NCBI RefSeq assembly: GCF_900105835.1
Contig: NZ_LT629783.1
Coordinates: forward strand, 3,618,501 to 3,682,500
DNA: 64,000 nucleotides
Origin: Pseudomonas fragi
GTDB lineage: Bacteria; Pseudomonadota; Gammaproteobacteria; Pseudomonadales; Pseudomonadaceae
Direction of reading: 5' to 3'
Positions 16,486-25,248 of this stretch are shown here, piece by piece (within the stretch, counting starts at the first letter, position 1; each line of letters starts with the position of its first letter). A program made the translations under genes and the position numbers. Under the pieces are notes generated by a model. That model searched no databases. It saw nothing but the letters and a program-made list of their open reading frames with translations, and was not told the origin of the DNA.

Positions 16486-17481
16486 TTACCGATGGTGAGT
16501 GTCGCCAGCTGGCCGCTGAAAGTGGCGGACCTGAAGCTGGAAACCATTACGTAAGCCTACATAGAGGCTTTCCCCGGGAACGAGTCCCGCAGCGGTGGCC
16601 CAATGGGCCAGATCATCTTGTTCAAAACCCAGCCACAAATCCCCGCAGGCCTCGCGGGCCCACGCCTGATTATGGCTGCACAACTCTGTTACCAGCAGGC
16701 TACCGCCCGGTTGCAGCAAGGTTGCCAGTTGCTTGAGTGCCTCGGCCGGCGCGGCGAAATGGTGCAAGACCATGTTCACCACGACGCAATCGACCTGCAG
16801 CGGTGCTTCGTGCAACGCGTCGGCCAGGATCAGGCTGACGTTGTTCAGTGACTCGCGCTCACACACCTGACGGGCCAGCTCCAGCATCACCGGGCTGTTG
16901 TCCAGCGCCGTGACCTGCTGAAAGCGGCGGGCCAGGTCGGGCAAAAAGCTGCCATCGCCGGGGCCGACTTCCAGGGCCGTGGCCGCCGGACTGAAACTCA
17001 GCTTGTCGAGCAGGGTTAAAACACTGTCCCGGTATTGCGGCAAGCCGGCGATCAAATCCTGTTGAGCGCGAAATTTCTCGGCTATGCGTGAGAAAAAGTC
17101 CTGGCTGGCGGCTGCACGTTGGCCGTGTACGGCGCTGATGCGCGCCTGTACTTCAGCGGGCAAGGTCAGGTTATCGACCTCTTCCAGCAGTGCTGCATGC
17201 AATTTGCCGCCCAGTTGTTCGGTATGGGGCAGGGCGCGGCGATAAAAAATCGCGTTGCCTTCGCGCCGGGTTGCAACCAGCCGCGCCTGGGACAGCACCT
17301 TGAGGTGGTGGCTCATGCCGGACTGGCCGGTGGCGAAAATCTGCGCCAGCTCCAGCACACCAAACGAATCGTTGGCCAACGCGCGCAGCACATTGAGTCG
17401 CAGCGGATCGCCTCCAGCCTTGCACAGGGCGGAGAGCTCGTCGCAATCGTCATGGCGGATTGAAGGCACGCGTAAGTTCAT
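16486..17481 (-). CDS. ArsR-family regulator fused to a SAM methyltransferase domain (SahR-like)
   Basis: 331 residues in two domains. Residues about 14-95 are an ArsR/SmtB winged helix (DPLRLNVLRALANDSFGVLE; QSGMSHHLKVLSQARLVATR). No metal-binding cysteine pair of the ArsR type is evident in the recognition helix. Residues about 125-320 are a class I methyltransferase fold with motif I LEVGPGDGSFLPD at 170-182, ALDNSP and VVNMVLHHFAAP. Being directly upstream of metK, it is the type proposed to sense S-adenosylhomocysteine/SAM and to repress methionine-cycle genes (SahR family). Whether the methyltransferase domain is catalytic or only a ligand sensor is unknown. Confidence 0.9.
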   Translation of the reverse strand: MNLRVPSIRHDDCDELSALCKAGGDPLRLNVLRALANDSFGVLELAQIFATGQSGMSHHLKVLSQARLVATRREGNAIFYRRALPHTEQLGGKLHAALLEEVDNLTLPAEVQARISAVHGQRAAASQDFFSRIAEKFRAQQDLIAGLPQYRDSVLTLLDKLSFSPAATALEVGPGDGSFLPDLARRFQQVTALDNSPVMLELARQVCERESLNNVSLILADALHEAPLQVDCVVVNMVLHHFAAPAEALKQLATLLQPGGSLLVTELCSHNQAWAREACGDLWLGFEQDDLAHWATAAGLVPGESLYVGLRNGFQLQVRHFQRPAGDTHHR

Positions 17482-17521
17482 GGGGCCGCAGTCTAGTTAC
17501 CCGCTCAAGCCCCCGCAAGTT

Positions 17522-17545
17522 CAATATCAAAACTTTTTGATATTG
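17522..17545. promoter_or_regulatory. 24-bp perfect palindrome, operator of the SahR-like/metK operon
   Basis: Arms CAATATCAAAA and TTTTGATATTG flank a 2-bp centre. It lies 40 bp upstream of the SahR-like start and 196 bp upstream of tkt. ArsR/SmtB dimers bind AT-rich inverted repeats of this size, so this is very probably the autoregulatory site. Confidence 0.75.
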
Positions 17546-17677
17546 GTCGATAAATGGCGCGTTTGTCGGGTCAGATGTGCGTATTAACGAAATGAAATGT
17601 CCGATCCTTAACAGATTGGCCGCCTGAACAAAGGAAAAACGTTTCAGCTGACTATCTGTCATTGCCCCGAGGGGGTG

Positions 17678-17703
17678 GGTGAGGGAAAATGCTCGCCTTT
17701 TTT
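17678..17703 (+). other. terminator-like hairpin in the tkt leader
   Basis: GGTGAG, 8-base loop, CTCGCC (one G-T pair) followed by six T residues, 39 bp before the tkt start. It could be a weak attenuator, or chance in the leader. Confidence 0.3.
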
Positions 17704-17741
17704 CCGTTTCGATTTAACTTTCAATACCCAGGAGAACAGCG

Positions 17742-19739
17742 ATGCCCAGCCGTCGTGAGCGTGCCAACGCCATTCGTGCACTCAGCATGGATGCCGTGCA
17801 AAAAGCCAACAGCGGCCATCCAGGTGCCCCTATGGGTATGGCTGATATCGCCGAAGTACTGTGGCGGGATTATCTGAAGCACAACCCGAGCAATCCTTCG
17901 TTCGCTGACCGTGACCGCTTCGTGCTGTCCAACGGCCATGGTTCGATGCTGATCTACTCGTTGTTGCACCTGACCGGCTATGACCTGTCGATCGACGACC
18001 TGAAAAACTTCCGCCAGCTGCACAGCCGCACCCCGGGCCACCCGGAGCTGGGCTACACGCCGGGCGTTGAAACCACCACTGGCCCGTTGGGTCAGGGCCT
18101 GGCCAACGCCGTGGGCTTTGCCCTGGCCGAAAAAGTCATGGGCGCGCAGTTCAACCGTCCTGGCCATAATGTTGTCGATCACCACACCTATGTGTTCCTG
18201 GGTGATGGCTGCATGATGGAAGGCATTTCCCACGAAGTTGGCTCGCTGGCCGGCACCCTGGGCCTGAGCAAACTGATCGCGTTCTACGACGACAACGGCA
18301 TCTCCATCGATGGCGAAGTGGAAGGCTGGTTCACCGACGACACGCCAAAGCGTTTCGAAGCCTACAACTGGCAAGTGATCCGCAACGTTGACGGTCACGA
18401 CCCGGAAGAAATCAAGACTGCCATCGAAACCGCACGCAAAAGCGACAAACCAACGCTGATCTGCTGCAAGACCACCATCGGTTTCGGTTCGCCGAACAAG
18501 CAGGGCAAGGAAGACTGCCACGGTGCTCCGCTGGGCAACGACGAAATCGCCCTGACCCGCAAGGCCCTGAACTGGAACCACGGCCCGTTTGAAATCCCGG
18601 CTGATATCTACGCCGAATGGGATGCCAAGGAAGTCGGTGCTGCGGTTGAGTCCGAGTGGGACAAGCGCTTCGCTGCCTACGCTGCCGAGTTCCCGGAACT
18701 GGCCGCCGAGCTGTCCCGTCGCCTGAGCGGCAAGCTGCCAGCTGACTTCGATGCCAAGGCCAACGCCTACATCGCTGAAGTCGCTGCCAAAGGCGAAACC
18801 ATCGCCAGCCGCAAAGCCAGCCAGAACGCCCTGAACGCCTTTGGCCCGTTGCTGCCAGAACTGCTGGGCGGCTCTGCTGACCTGGCCGGTTCCAACCTGA
18901 CCCTCTGGAAAGGCTGCAAAGGCGTATCGGCTGAAGACGCCAGCGGCAACTACGTGTACTACGGTGTACGCGAGTTCGGCATGAGCGCCATCATGAACGG
19001 CGTTGCCCTGCACGGCGGCCTGGTGCCTTACGGCGCGACCTTCCTGATGTTCATGGAATACGCCCGCAACGCCATCCGCATGTCGGCCCTGATGAAGCAG
19101 CGCGTGATCTATGTGTTCACCCACGACTCCATCGGCCTGGGCGAAGACGGCCCGACTCACCAGCCAATCGAGCAACTGACCAGCCTGCGTACTACGCCGA
19201 ACCTGGACACCTGGCGCCCGGCCGATGCGGTGGAATCCGCAGCTGCCTGGAAATACGCCCTGGAGCGCAACGACGGCCCGTCCGCGTTGATCTTCTCGCG
19301 CCAGAACCTCAACCACCAGACCCGTGATGCCGGCCAGATTGCCGATATCAACCGTGGTGGCTACGTGCTCAAGGACTGCGCAGGCGAGCCTGAGCTGATC
19401 CTGATCTCGGCCGGTTCCGAAGTGGGCCTGGCTGTTCAGGCCTGGGAAAAACTGACCGAGCAGGGCCGCAAGGTTCGTGTGGTGTCGATGCCATGCACCA
19501 GCGTGTACGAAGCTCAGGATGCAGGCTACAAGCAGTCGGTTCTGCCGCTGCAGGTAAGCGCCCGTATCGCCATCGAAGCGTCCCACGCTGACTACTGGTA
19601 CAAGTACGTGGGCCTGGAAGGCCGCGTGATCGGCATGACCACCTACGGCGAGTCGGCGCCTGCGCCTGCCTTGTTCGAAGAGTTCGGTTTCACCCTGGAA
19701 AACATCCTGGGTCAGGCTGACGAACTGCTGGAAGACTGA
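17742..19739 (+). CDS. tkt: transketolase
   Basis: 665 residues. It starts [20 protein letters not shown]. The thiamine diphosphate-binding motif [20 protein letters not shown] begins near residue 154, with further marks [38 protein letters not shown] and, in the middle domain, [19 protein letters not shown]. It transfers two-carbon units between pentose and triose/hexose phosphates. AGGAG lies 8 nt before the ATG. Standard length, no oddities. It heads a tkt-epd-pgk-fba cluster that serves lower glycolysis/gluconeogenesis and erythrose-4-phosphate metabolism. Confidence 0.98.
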   Translation: MPSRRERANAIRALSMDAVQKANSGHPGAPMGMADIAEVLWRDYLKHNPSNPSFADRDRFVLSNGHGSMLIYSLLHLTGYDLSIDDLKNFRQLHSRTPGHPELGYTPGVETTTGPLGQGLANAVGFALAEKVMGAQFNRPGHNVVDHHTYVFLGDGCMMEGISHEVGSLAGTLGLSKLIAFYDDNGISIDGEVEGWFTDDTPKRFEAYNWQVIRNVDGHDPEEIKTAIETARKSDKPTLICCKTTIGFGSPNKQGKEDCHGAPLGNDEIALTRKALNWNHGPFEIPADIYAEWDAKEVGAAVESEWDKRFAAYAAEFPELAAELSRRLSGKLPADFDAKANAYIAEVAAKGETIASRKASQNALNAFGPLLPELLGGSADLAGSNLTLWKGCKGVSAEDASGNYVYYGVREFGMSAIMNGVALHGGLVPYGATFLMFMEYARNAIRMSALMKQRVIYVFTHDSIGLGEDGPTHQPIEQLTSLRTTPNLDTWRPADAVESAAAWKYALERNDGPSALIFSRQNLNHQTRDAGQIADINRGGYVLKDCAGEPELILISAGSEVGLAVQAWEKLTEQGRKVRVVSMPCTSVYEAQDAGYKQSVLPLQVSARIAIEASHADYWYKYVGLEGRVIGMTTYGESAPAPALFEEFGFTLENILGQADELLED

Positions 19740-19759
19740 TTCGGCATTAGCGCTTGGCT

Positions 19760-19827
19760 CCATCGCGGGCAAGCCCGCTCCCACAGGATATGCACTGTCC
19801 ATGTGGGAGCGGGCTTGCCCGCGATGG
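19760..19827. repeat. REP pair in reversed order between tkt and epd
   Basis: Here the half ending GCTCCCAC comes first (19761-19784) and GTGGGAGCGGGCTTGCCCGC second (from 19803), the opposite order to all other pairs in this window. The two halves remain inverted copies with an 18-bp gap. Confidence 0.93.
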
Positions 19828-19884
19828 CATAAGTGGCATTGATGCTGTGGTGACTGATTCACCCGTAAAAACAAGAGAACCCCC

Positions 19885-20940
19885 ATGCCTCAACCGCGTC
19901 CCTACAAAGTTGCACTCAACGGCTACGGCCGAATTGGTCGTTGCGTCTTGCGTGCGTTGTTTGAGCGAGGGGCAGAAGCCGGGTTTGAAATTGTTGCACT
20001 CAATGACCTGGCCGATATGGCCAGTCTCGAATATTTGACGCGCTTCGACTCCACTCATGGCCGGTTCCCCGGCGAGATACGGATCGAAGGCGACTGCCTG
20101 CATATCAATGGCGACTGCGTGAAAGTGTTCCGCAGTGCCACCCCCGAAGGGATCGACTGGGCCGCGTTGGGTGTTGACCTGGTGCTGGAATGCTCCGGCG
20201 TCTACAACACCCGCGCCGACGGCCAGCGTTTCCTGGATGCCGGGGCGCCCGCCGTGCTCTTTTCGCAACCGATGGCCAGCGACGCCGATGTCGACGCCAC
20301 CATCGTTTATGGCGTCAACCAGCACAGCCTGACCGGCGAAGAACGCCTGGTCTCCAACGCCTCCTGCACCACCAACTGCGGTGTGCCGCTGTTGCGTTTG
20401 CTGGATCAGGCCCTTGGCCTTGAGTATGTGTCGATCACCACGATTCACTCGGCGATGAACGATCAGCCGGTAATCGATGCCTACCATCACGAAGATCTGC
20501 GTCGTACGCGCTCGGCCTTTCAGTCAGTGATTCCGGTGTCTACCGGCCTGGCCAAGGGCATCGAGCGCCTGTTGCCGGAACTTGCTGGCCGGATTCAGGC
20601 CAAAGCGGTACGGGTGCCGACCTTGAACGTGTCGTGCCTGGACATCACCCTGACCACGGCGCGGGACACCGATGCCGCAGAAGTGAACCGCATACTGCGC
20701 GAGGCTGCCACCAGCGGCCCGCTCAAAGGCTTGCTGGCCTATACCGAGTTGCCGCACGCCAGCTGTGATTTCAACCATGACCCGCATTCGGCCATAGTCG
20801 ATGCCAGCCAGACCCGCGTTTCCGGCCCCCGCCTGGTGAACCTGCTGGCCTGGTTCGACAACGAATGGGGTTTTGCCAATCGAATGATCGATGTGGCAGA
20901 GCACTACTTGCACGTTACCCACCCAAAATCCGTTCTCTAA
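19885..20940 (+). CDS. epd: D-erythrose-4-phosphate dehydrogenase
   Basis: 351 residues of the GAPDH superfamily. The N-terminal NAD fold is [20 protein letters not shown]; the catalytic cysteine is in [39 protein letters not shown] is typical of Epd rather than glycolytic GAPDH. The end contains [19 protein letters not shown]. It oxidises erythrose-4-phosphate to 4-phosphoerythronate, the first step of the DXP-dependent pyridoxal phosphate route. The position between tkt and pgk is the classic epd context. Start ATG 19885 follows AGAGAA. Confidence 0.94.
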   Translation: MPQPRPYKVALNGYGRIGRCVLRALFERGAEAGFEIVALNDLADMASLEYLTRFDSTHGRFPGEIRIEGDCLHINGDCVKVFRSATPEGIDWAALGVDLVLECSGVYNTRADGQRFLDAGAPAVLFSQPMASDADVDATIVYGVNQHSLTGEERLVSNASCTTNCGVPLLRLLDQALGLEYVSITTIHSAMNDQPVIDAYHHEDLRRTRSAFQSVIPVSTGLAKGIERLLPELAGRIQAKAVRVPTLNVSCLDITLTTARDTDAAEVNRILREAATSGPLKGLLAYTELPHASCDFNHDPHSAIVDASQTRVSGPRLVNLLAWFDNEWGFANRMIDVAEHYLHVTHPKSVL

Positions 20941-20966
20941 CATTAGAAACTCAGGAATTGCGACCC

Positions 20967-22130
20967 ATGACCGTGTTGAAGATGACCGACCTCGATCTGC
21001 AAGGTAAACGCGTACTGATCCGCGAAGACCTCAACGTCCCAGTCAAGGACGGTGTAGTCACCAGCGATGCGCGTATCCTCGCTTCGCTGCCGACCATCAA
21101 GCTGGCGTTGGAAAAAGGCGCGGCGGTCATGGTCTGCTCGCACCTGGGGCGCCCGACTGAAGGCGAGTTTTCGGCTGAAAACAGCCTCAAGCCTGTAGCC
21201 GATTACCTGAGCAAGGCCCTGGGCCGTGAAGTGCCGCTGGTCAGCGATTACCTCAATGGCGTCGACGTTAAAGCCGGCGACATCGTGCTGTTTGAAAACG
21301 TGCGCTTCAACAAGGGCGAAAAGAAAAACGCCGACGAGCTGGCCAAGCAATACGCCGCCCTGTGCGACGTGTTTGTGATGGACGCTTTCGGCACCGCTCA
21401 CCGCGCCGAAGGTTCGACCCACGGCGTGGCCAAGTTTGCCAAGGTGGCAGCCGCAGGCCCTTTGCTGGCTGCTGAGCTGGAAGCACTGGGCAAGGCCCTG
21501 GGCGCCCCGGCCAAGCCAATGGCGGCGATTGTTGCCGGCTCCAAGGTATCGACCAAACTGGAAGTGCTGAACAGCTTGAGCCAGATCTGCGACCTGCTGA
21601 TCGTGGGTGGCGGCATCGCCAACACCTTCCTGGCTGCTGCCGGTCACCCGGTGGGCAAGTCGCTGTACGAACCTGATCTGCTGGAAACTGCCCGCGCCAT
21701 CGCTGCCAAGGTCAACGTGCCTTTGCCGACTGATGTGGTAGTGGCCAAGGAATTCGCTGAAAGTGCCGCTGCAACCGTCAAGCTGATTGCCGACGTGGCT
21801 GCTGACGACATGATCCTGGATATCGGCCCGCAAACCGCTGCGCATTTCGCAGAGCTGCTCAAGTCTTCGAAGACTATCCTGTGGAACGGCCCGGTCGGTG
21901 TGTTCGAGTTCGACCAGTTCGGCAACGGCACCAAGGTTCTGGCCCAGGCTATTGCTGACAGTGCAGCGTTCTCGATTGCGGGCGGTGGCGACACCCTGGC
22001 AGCGATCGACAAGTACGGCATTGCTGATCAAATCTCCTACATCTCCACCGGCGGTGGTGCATTCCTGGAGTTCGTCGAAGGCAAGGTACTGCCTGCCGTC
22101 GAGATCCTGGAAAGCCGCGCCAAAGCCTGA
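20967..22130 (+). CDS. pgk: phosphoglycerate kinase
   Basis: 387 residues. [20 protein letters not shown] followed by [49 protein letters not shown]; and C-terminal [20 protein letters not shown] with [10 protein letters not shown] are the family signatures for 3-phosphoglycerate and ATP sites. I chose ATG 20967, with AGGAA about 10 nt upstream; an open frame from 20865 overlaps epd and is not real. 26 bp after epd, hence the same transcript. Confidence 0.98.
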   Translation: MTVLKMTDLDLQGKRVLIREDLNVPVKDGVVTSDARILASLPTIKLALEKGAAVMVCSHLGRPTEGEFSAENSLKPVADYLSKALGREVPLVSDYLNGVDVKAGDIVLFENVRFNKGEKKNADELAKQYAALCDVFVMDAFGTAHRAEGSTHGVAKFAKVAAAGPLLAAELEALGKALGAPAKPMAAIVAGSKVSTKLEVLNSLSQICDLLIVGGGIANTFLAAAGHPVGKSLYEPDLLETARAIAAKVNVPLPTDVVVAKEFAESAAATVKLIADVAADDMILDIGPQTAAHFAELLKSSKTILWNGPVGVFEFDQFGNGTKVLAQAIADSAAFSIAGGGDTLAAIDKYGIADQISYISTGGGAFLEFVEGKVLPAVEILESRAKA

Positions 22131-22162
22131 AGGTGTTTCAGGCCCTGAAAGGAAGCATGGAC

Positions 22163-22381
22163 ATGGTCAAGTTGTTACCGCTGTTGATGATCGCGGGCTT
22201 TTTGGCCGGTTGCGCCGGCTCGAGCAAGCCGGCGCCCGAGGCTGCAACCCCTGAAGAGAGTGGTTGCTACCAGGCTGACTGGCAGGCGCAAAGCGTGCCG
22301 CTGGTCAATAAACGCTCAGGGCCTGAGGCGCTGGAAAAATACGAGTCGCCCAAGGCTTCACAAGAGCGCGGGTGCCCTTGA
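22163..22381 (+). CDS. small lipoprotein between pgk and fba
   Basis: 72 residues, MVKLLPLLMIAGFLAGCAGS, with lipobox LAGC (Cys17) and a short, proline- and glutamate-rich mature part ending SQERGCP. Two further cysteines are present. AAGGA is 9 nt before ATG 22163; ATG 22157 is only 3 nt from it. I know no function. It lies 32 bp after pgk, within the pgk-fba interval. Confidence 0.75.
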   Translation: MVKLLPLLMIAGFLAGCAGSSKPAPEAATPEESGCYQADWQAQSVPLVNKRSGPEALEKYESPKASQERGCP

Positions 22382-22387
22382 TTTGAA

Positions 22388-22412
22388 ATGCGGCCCACTT
22401 GATGGGCCGCAT
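22388..22412. other. perfect hairpin after the small lipoprotein gene
   Basis: ATGCGGCCCA, loop CTTGA, TGGGCCGCAT. There is no T-run, so it is either a weak or Rho-assisted terminator or an mRNA-stabilising stem. A second, weaker hairpin (AGCTGAA...TTTCAGC) follows to about 22442. The rest of the interval to fba shows only a leader. Confidence 0.6.
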
Positions 22413-22555
22413 AGCTATAGCTGAAGCTGTAACGTTTCAGCTAAATCGAACTGGGCAAATCGGGGCAAACCCCCGATCTGCAATAACTTGAATAGCAGCC
22501 GCCGCTACGGCAGGCTTGCACGATTAACGACCCTTGTCCGGGAGAGACACACACA

Positions 22556-23620
22556 ATGGCACTTATCAGCATGCGCCAGATGTTGGACCACGCCGCCGAA
22601 TTCGGCTACGGCGTTCCAGCCTTCAACGTAAACAACCTTGAGCAGATGCGCGCCATTATGGAAGCCGCTGACAAGACCGACTCCCCGGTGATCGTTCAGG
22701 CTTCGGCCGGTGCGCGCAAGTACGCAGGTGCTCCCTTCCTGCGTCACCTGATCCTGGCTGCAATCGAAGAATTCCCGCATATCCCGGTGTGCATGCACCA
22801 GGACCACGGCACCAGCCCTGACGTGTGCCAGCGCTCGATCCAGCTGGGCTTCAGCTCGGTGATGATGGACGGCTCGCTGGGCGAAGACGGCAAAACCCCG
22901 ACTGACTACGACTACAACGTTCGCGTTACCCAGCAAACTGTTGCCCTGGCGCACGCTTGCGGTGTATCGGTTGAAGGCGAGCTGGGCTGCCTGGGTTCCC
23001 TGGAAACCGGCATGGCTGGCGAAGAAGACGGCATCGGTGCAGAAGGCGTTCTGGATCACAGCCAGATGCTGACTGACCCGGAAGAAGCGGCTGACTTCGT
23101 CAAGCGCACCCAGGTAGATGCCCTGGCCATCGCCATCGGTACTTCCCACGGCGCTTACAAGTTCACCAAGCCACCTACTGGCGACGTGCTGGCGATTGAC
23201 CGGATCAAAGAGATCCACAAGCGCATTCCGAACACTCACCTGGTGATGCACGGTTCGTCTTCGGTGCCACAAGAGTGGCTGGCGATCATCAACGAATACG
23301 GCGGCGACATCAAAGAAACCTACGGTGTGCCGGTTGAAGAAATCGTTGAAGGCATCAAGCACGGCGTGCGCAAGGTCAACATCGACACCGACCTGCGTCT
23401 GGCATCGACTGGCGCCATGCGTCGCCTGATGGCAACCAACCCGAGCGAGTTCGACCCGCGCAAGTTCTTCGGCGCCACCGTAACTGCCATGCGTGACGTG
23501 TGTATTGCTCGTTACGAAGCCTTCGGTACTGCCGGTAATGCTTCGAAGATCAAACCGATCTCCCTGGAAGCCATGTACCAGCGTTACCTCAAGGGTGAGC
23601 TGAACGCCAAGGTCAACTAA
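22556..23620 (+). CDS. fba: fructose-bisphosphate aldolase, class II
   Basis: 354 residues. It begins [20 protein letters not shown]. The zinc-site motif [21 protein letters not shown] has the conserved catalytic aspartate and histidine, and [20 protein letters not shown] is the second class II signature. [12 protein letters not shown] and [13 protein letters not shown] complete the active site. This is the Calvin-type subgroup. It cleaves or forms fructose-1,6-bisphosphate. A strong terminator follows. No unusual feature. Confidence 0.97.
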   Translation: MALISMRQMLDHAAEFGYGVPAFNVNNLEQMRAIMEAADKTDSPVIVQASAGARKYAGAPFLRHLILAAIEEFPHIPVCMHQDHGTSPDVCQRSIQLGFSSVMMDGSLGEDGKTPTDYDYNVRVTQQTVALAHACGVSVEGELGCLGSLETGMAGEEDGIGAEGVLDHSQMLTDPEEAADFVKRTQVDALAIAIGTSHGAYKFTKPPTGDVLAIDRIKEIHKRIPNTHLVMHGSSSVPQEWLAIINEYGGDIKETYGVPVEEIVEGIKHGVRKVNIDTDLRLASTGAMRRLMATNPSEFDPRKFFGATVTAMRDVCIARYEAFGTAGNASKIKPISLEAMYQRYLKGELNAKVN

Positions 23621-23634
23621 GACCGGCGCGTACT

Positions 23635-23663
23635 AAAAAGCCCGCAGCGATGCGGGCTTTTTT
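23635..23663 (+). terminator. Rho-independent terminator after fba
   Basis: AAAAAGCCCGCA, GCGA loop, TGCGGGCTTTTTT. It ends the tkt-epd-pgk-fba run. Confidence 0.92.
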
Positions 23664-23679
23664 GTGGGTGTCAGTTGTG

Positions 23680-23810
23680 GCCCTCTCCCGGGGGGAGAGG
23701 GGAGTGACCGAGTTGATGCAAGGTTGCACTCAATACCGCCAAATTGCGGAGATTCTGAAAAATCCCCGATCGAGCTCCCTCTCCCTCCGGGAGAGGGTTG
23801 GGGTGAGGGC
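23680..23810. repeat. CCCTCTCCC-type REP element
   Basis: CCCTCTCCCGGGGGGAGAGG on the left, CTCCCTCTCCCTCCGGGAG and GGGTTGGGGTGAGGG on the right. This is a second repeat family, also at 29381-29498 and 40329-40438. Confidence 0.85.
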
Positions 23811-23821
23811 AGCGGTCTGGC

Positions 23822-23998
23822 TCAGTGTTTGAGCAACCCGCGCACACTGATCCACACAGGAATCCCCAAGCCAATCCAGCTCAGCACATCCCAGGCGCCT
23901 TCACCCAATAGCGCACTGAACAGCCCCGTCACACTGACCAGCCCGATCGCTAACGGGATGGCAAACACCTTCCAGAAGTTCGACTGACGCGGCCTCAT
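23822..23998 (-). CDS. 58-residue membrane protein coupled to the PepSY protein
   Basis: MRPRQSNFWKVFAIPLAIGL, two membrane helices (about 10-28 and 35-53), ending VRGLLKH. Its ATG overlaps the PepSY stop (ATGA at 23995-23998), so translation is coupled. Small partner proteins of this sort follow PepSY-domain membrane proteins of iron-uptake clusters in many Pseudomonas, but I know no established function. The upstream extension of the frame to 24166 is inside the PepSY gene and not real. Confidence 0.78.
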   Translation of the reverse strand: MRPRQSNFWKVFAIPLAIGLVSVTGLFSALLGEGAWDVLSWIGLGIPVWISVRGLLKH

Positions 23999-25107
23999 CG
24001 TGCGCTCTCCTTGGCTGCGCGTCTGCGCACCCACCACAAGTACAACCCGCTGCCGAGCACCACAATGGTCAGCACGTCGAGAGCCGCCCAGAGGATTTTC
24101 ATCGGCATGCCGCCGTAGTCGCCAAAATGCAGCGGCTGCGACATGCCCATGGCGTCCATGTACCACGGTCGCCCGGCCACGGCGGTGACCTCCAGGGTGC
24201 TGGCGTCAATCAAGACTGGGGTCAGCAGGTGCGAGGTCAGGTGCGTGCTGCCTTTCATAAAGACCGCGTAATGATGTTCGCTGGAGAACCGCGTACCGGG
24301 GAAAGCGATAAAGTCCGGGCGCATGCCGGGTGCGGCCCTGGCGGCAATCTCCAGCAACTGGCTGGCCGGGGCCAGGTGGGTCAGCGGCGGGGCATCGCGG
24401 TAGGGTTCGATCATGGCGCTGAGGCTGTCATTGCGCCAGGCGGCGATGATCAGGTCGGCACAGGCGCTGATCACCCCGGTCACACCCACTACCAAGGCCC
24501 AGGTCAGGGTCACGGCGCCAATCAGGTTATGCAGGTCGAGCCAGCGCAAGCGGGTGGATTTGTCGGTGCGCACGGTGGCGAATTCATGGCGGCGCATAAA
24601 CGGCAGGTACAGCACTGTGCCGGAGATGATCGCCAGCACAAACAGCAGCCCCATAAAGGCCAATAGCAGCTTGCCGGGCAGCCCGGCGAACATGTCCACA
24701 TGCAGGCGCAGCATGACCATCATCAACCCGCCATTGGCTGACGGCACCTCAATGGCTTCGCCCGTGCGGGCATCGAGCATAAAGGTGTGGGAAGAGTTGG
24801 GTTCGGTGCCGGCGGTGGGCGCCATGATGGTCAGGACGGCATTGGGTTCGTCTTCTTCCCAGCCGAAATACTGCATGACCTCGCCCGGGCGATGGGCTTC
24901 GGCGGCGCGTACCAGTTGTTGCAGGTCGAGGGTCGGGGTATCGGCAGGCAGCGCCTTGACCTGCGGCGCATCGCCCAGCAGATGGTCGATTTCATGATGA
25001 AAAATCAACGGCAGGCCAGTGAGTGCCAGCATCAGCAAGAACGCGGTGCAAATCAGGCTGGTCCAGGTGTGGATAAAGGACCAGCGGCGGATGGTTTTGC
25101 TTTTCAT
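23995..25107 (-). CDS. PepSY-associated transmembrane protein (possible ferric-siderophore reductase)
   Basis: 370 residues. MKSKTIRRWSFIHTWTSLIC enters the first of four membrane helices. The periplasmic part carries the PepSY-like folds, e.g. GEVMQYFGWEEDEPNAVLTI and FMLDARTGEAIEVP; a helical hairpin follows (LLLAFMGLLFVLAIISGTVL) and LDLHNLIGAVTLTWALVVGV has the HN(x)G motif typical of the family. Histidines in the helices could bind haem. Members such as FpvG/PiuB-like proteins reduce or process iron-siderophore in the inner membrane; the position downstream of a TonB receptor supports this but the reaction is inferred. ATG 25105-25107 has AGGA 5 nt upstream. Confidence 0.85.
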   Translation of the reverse strand: MKSKTIRRWSFIHTWTSLICTAFLLMLALTGLPLIFHHEIDHLLGDAPQVKALPADTPTLDLQQLVRAAEAHRPGEVMQYFGWEEDEPNAVLTIMAPTAGTEPNSSHTFMLDARTGEAIEVPSANGGLMMVMLRLHVDMFAGLPGKLLLAFMGLLFVLAIISGTVLYLPFMRRHEFATVRTDKSTRLRWLDLHNLIGAVTLTWALVVGVTGVISACADLIIAAWRNDSLSAMIEPYRDAPPLTHLAPASQLLEIAARAAPGMRPDFIAFPGTRFSSEHHYAVFMKGSTHLTSHLLTPVLIDASTLEVTAVAGRPWYMDAMGMSQPLHFGDYGGMPMKILWAALDVLTIVVLGSGLYLWWVRRRAAKESAR

Positions 25108-25133
25108 GAAGATCCTGAATGCGTAAACCCCCT

Positions 25134-25219
25134 GTGGGAGCGGGCTGGCTCGCGATGCAGGCAACTCGGGGTGTCTGAAAAAACCGAGGTGATGCCATCG
25201 CGGGCAAGCCCGCTCCCAC
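25134..25219. repeat. REPIN between TonB receptor and PepSY gene
   Basis: Left arm GTGGGAGCGGGCTGGCTCGC (one base change from the main form), right arm CGGGCAAGCCCGCTCCCAC. It lies inside the iron-uptake operon. Confidence 0.94.
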
Positions 25220-25248
25220 AGGGGGAAGGTGGTGCAGCCCTTAGCGGG

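Noticed and set aside
17721..19886. 721-residue open frame antisense to tkt
   Set aside because: High third-position GC leaves long stop-free antisense frames. tkt is certain on the other strand, and the antisense product has no recognisable domain or ribosome site. The same holds for 1119-2792, 24787-26598, 30239-32149, 38252-40240, 48977-50770 and 15171-16736.
25107..25164. N-terminal extension of the PepSY protein
   Set aside because: The extra residues are translated REPIN sequence (ASPLPQ) with no ribosome site. The same SKPAPT and ASPLPQ strings occur in many short frames of this window.
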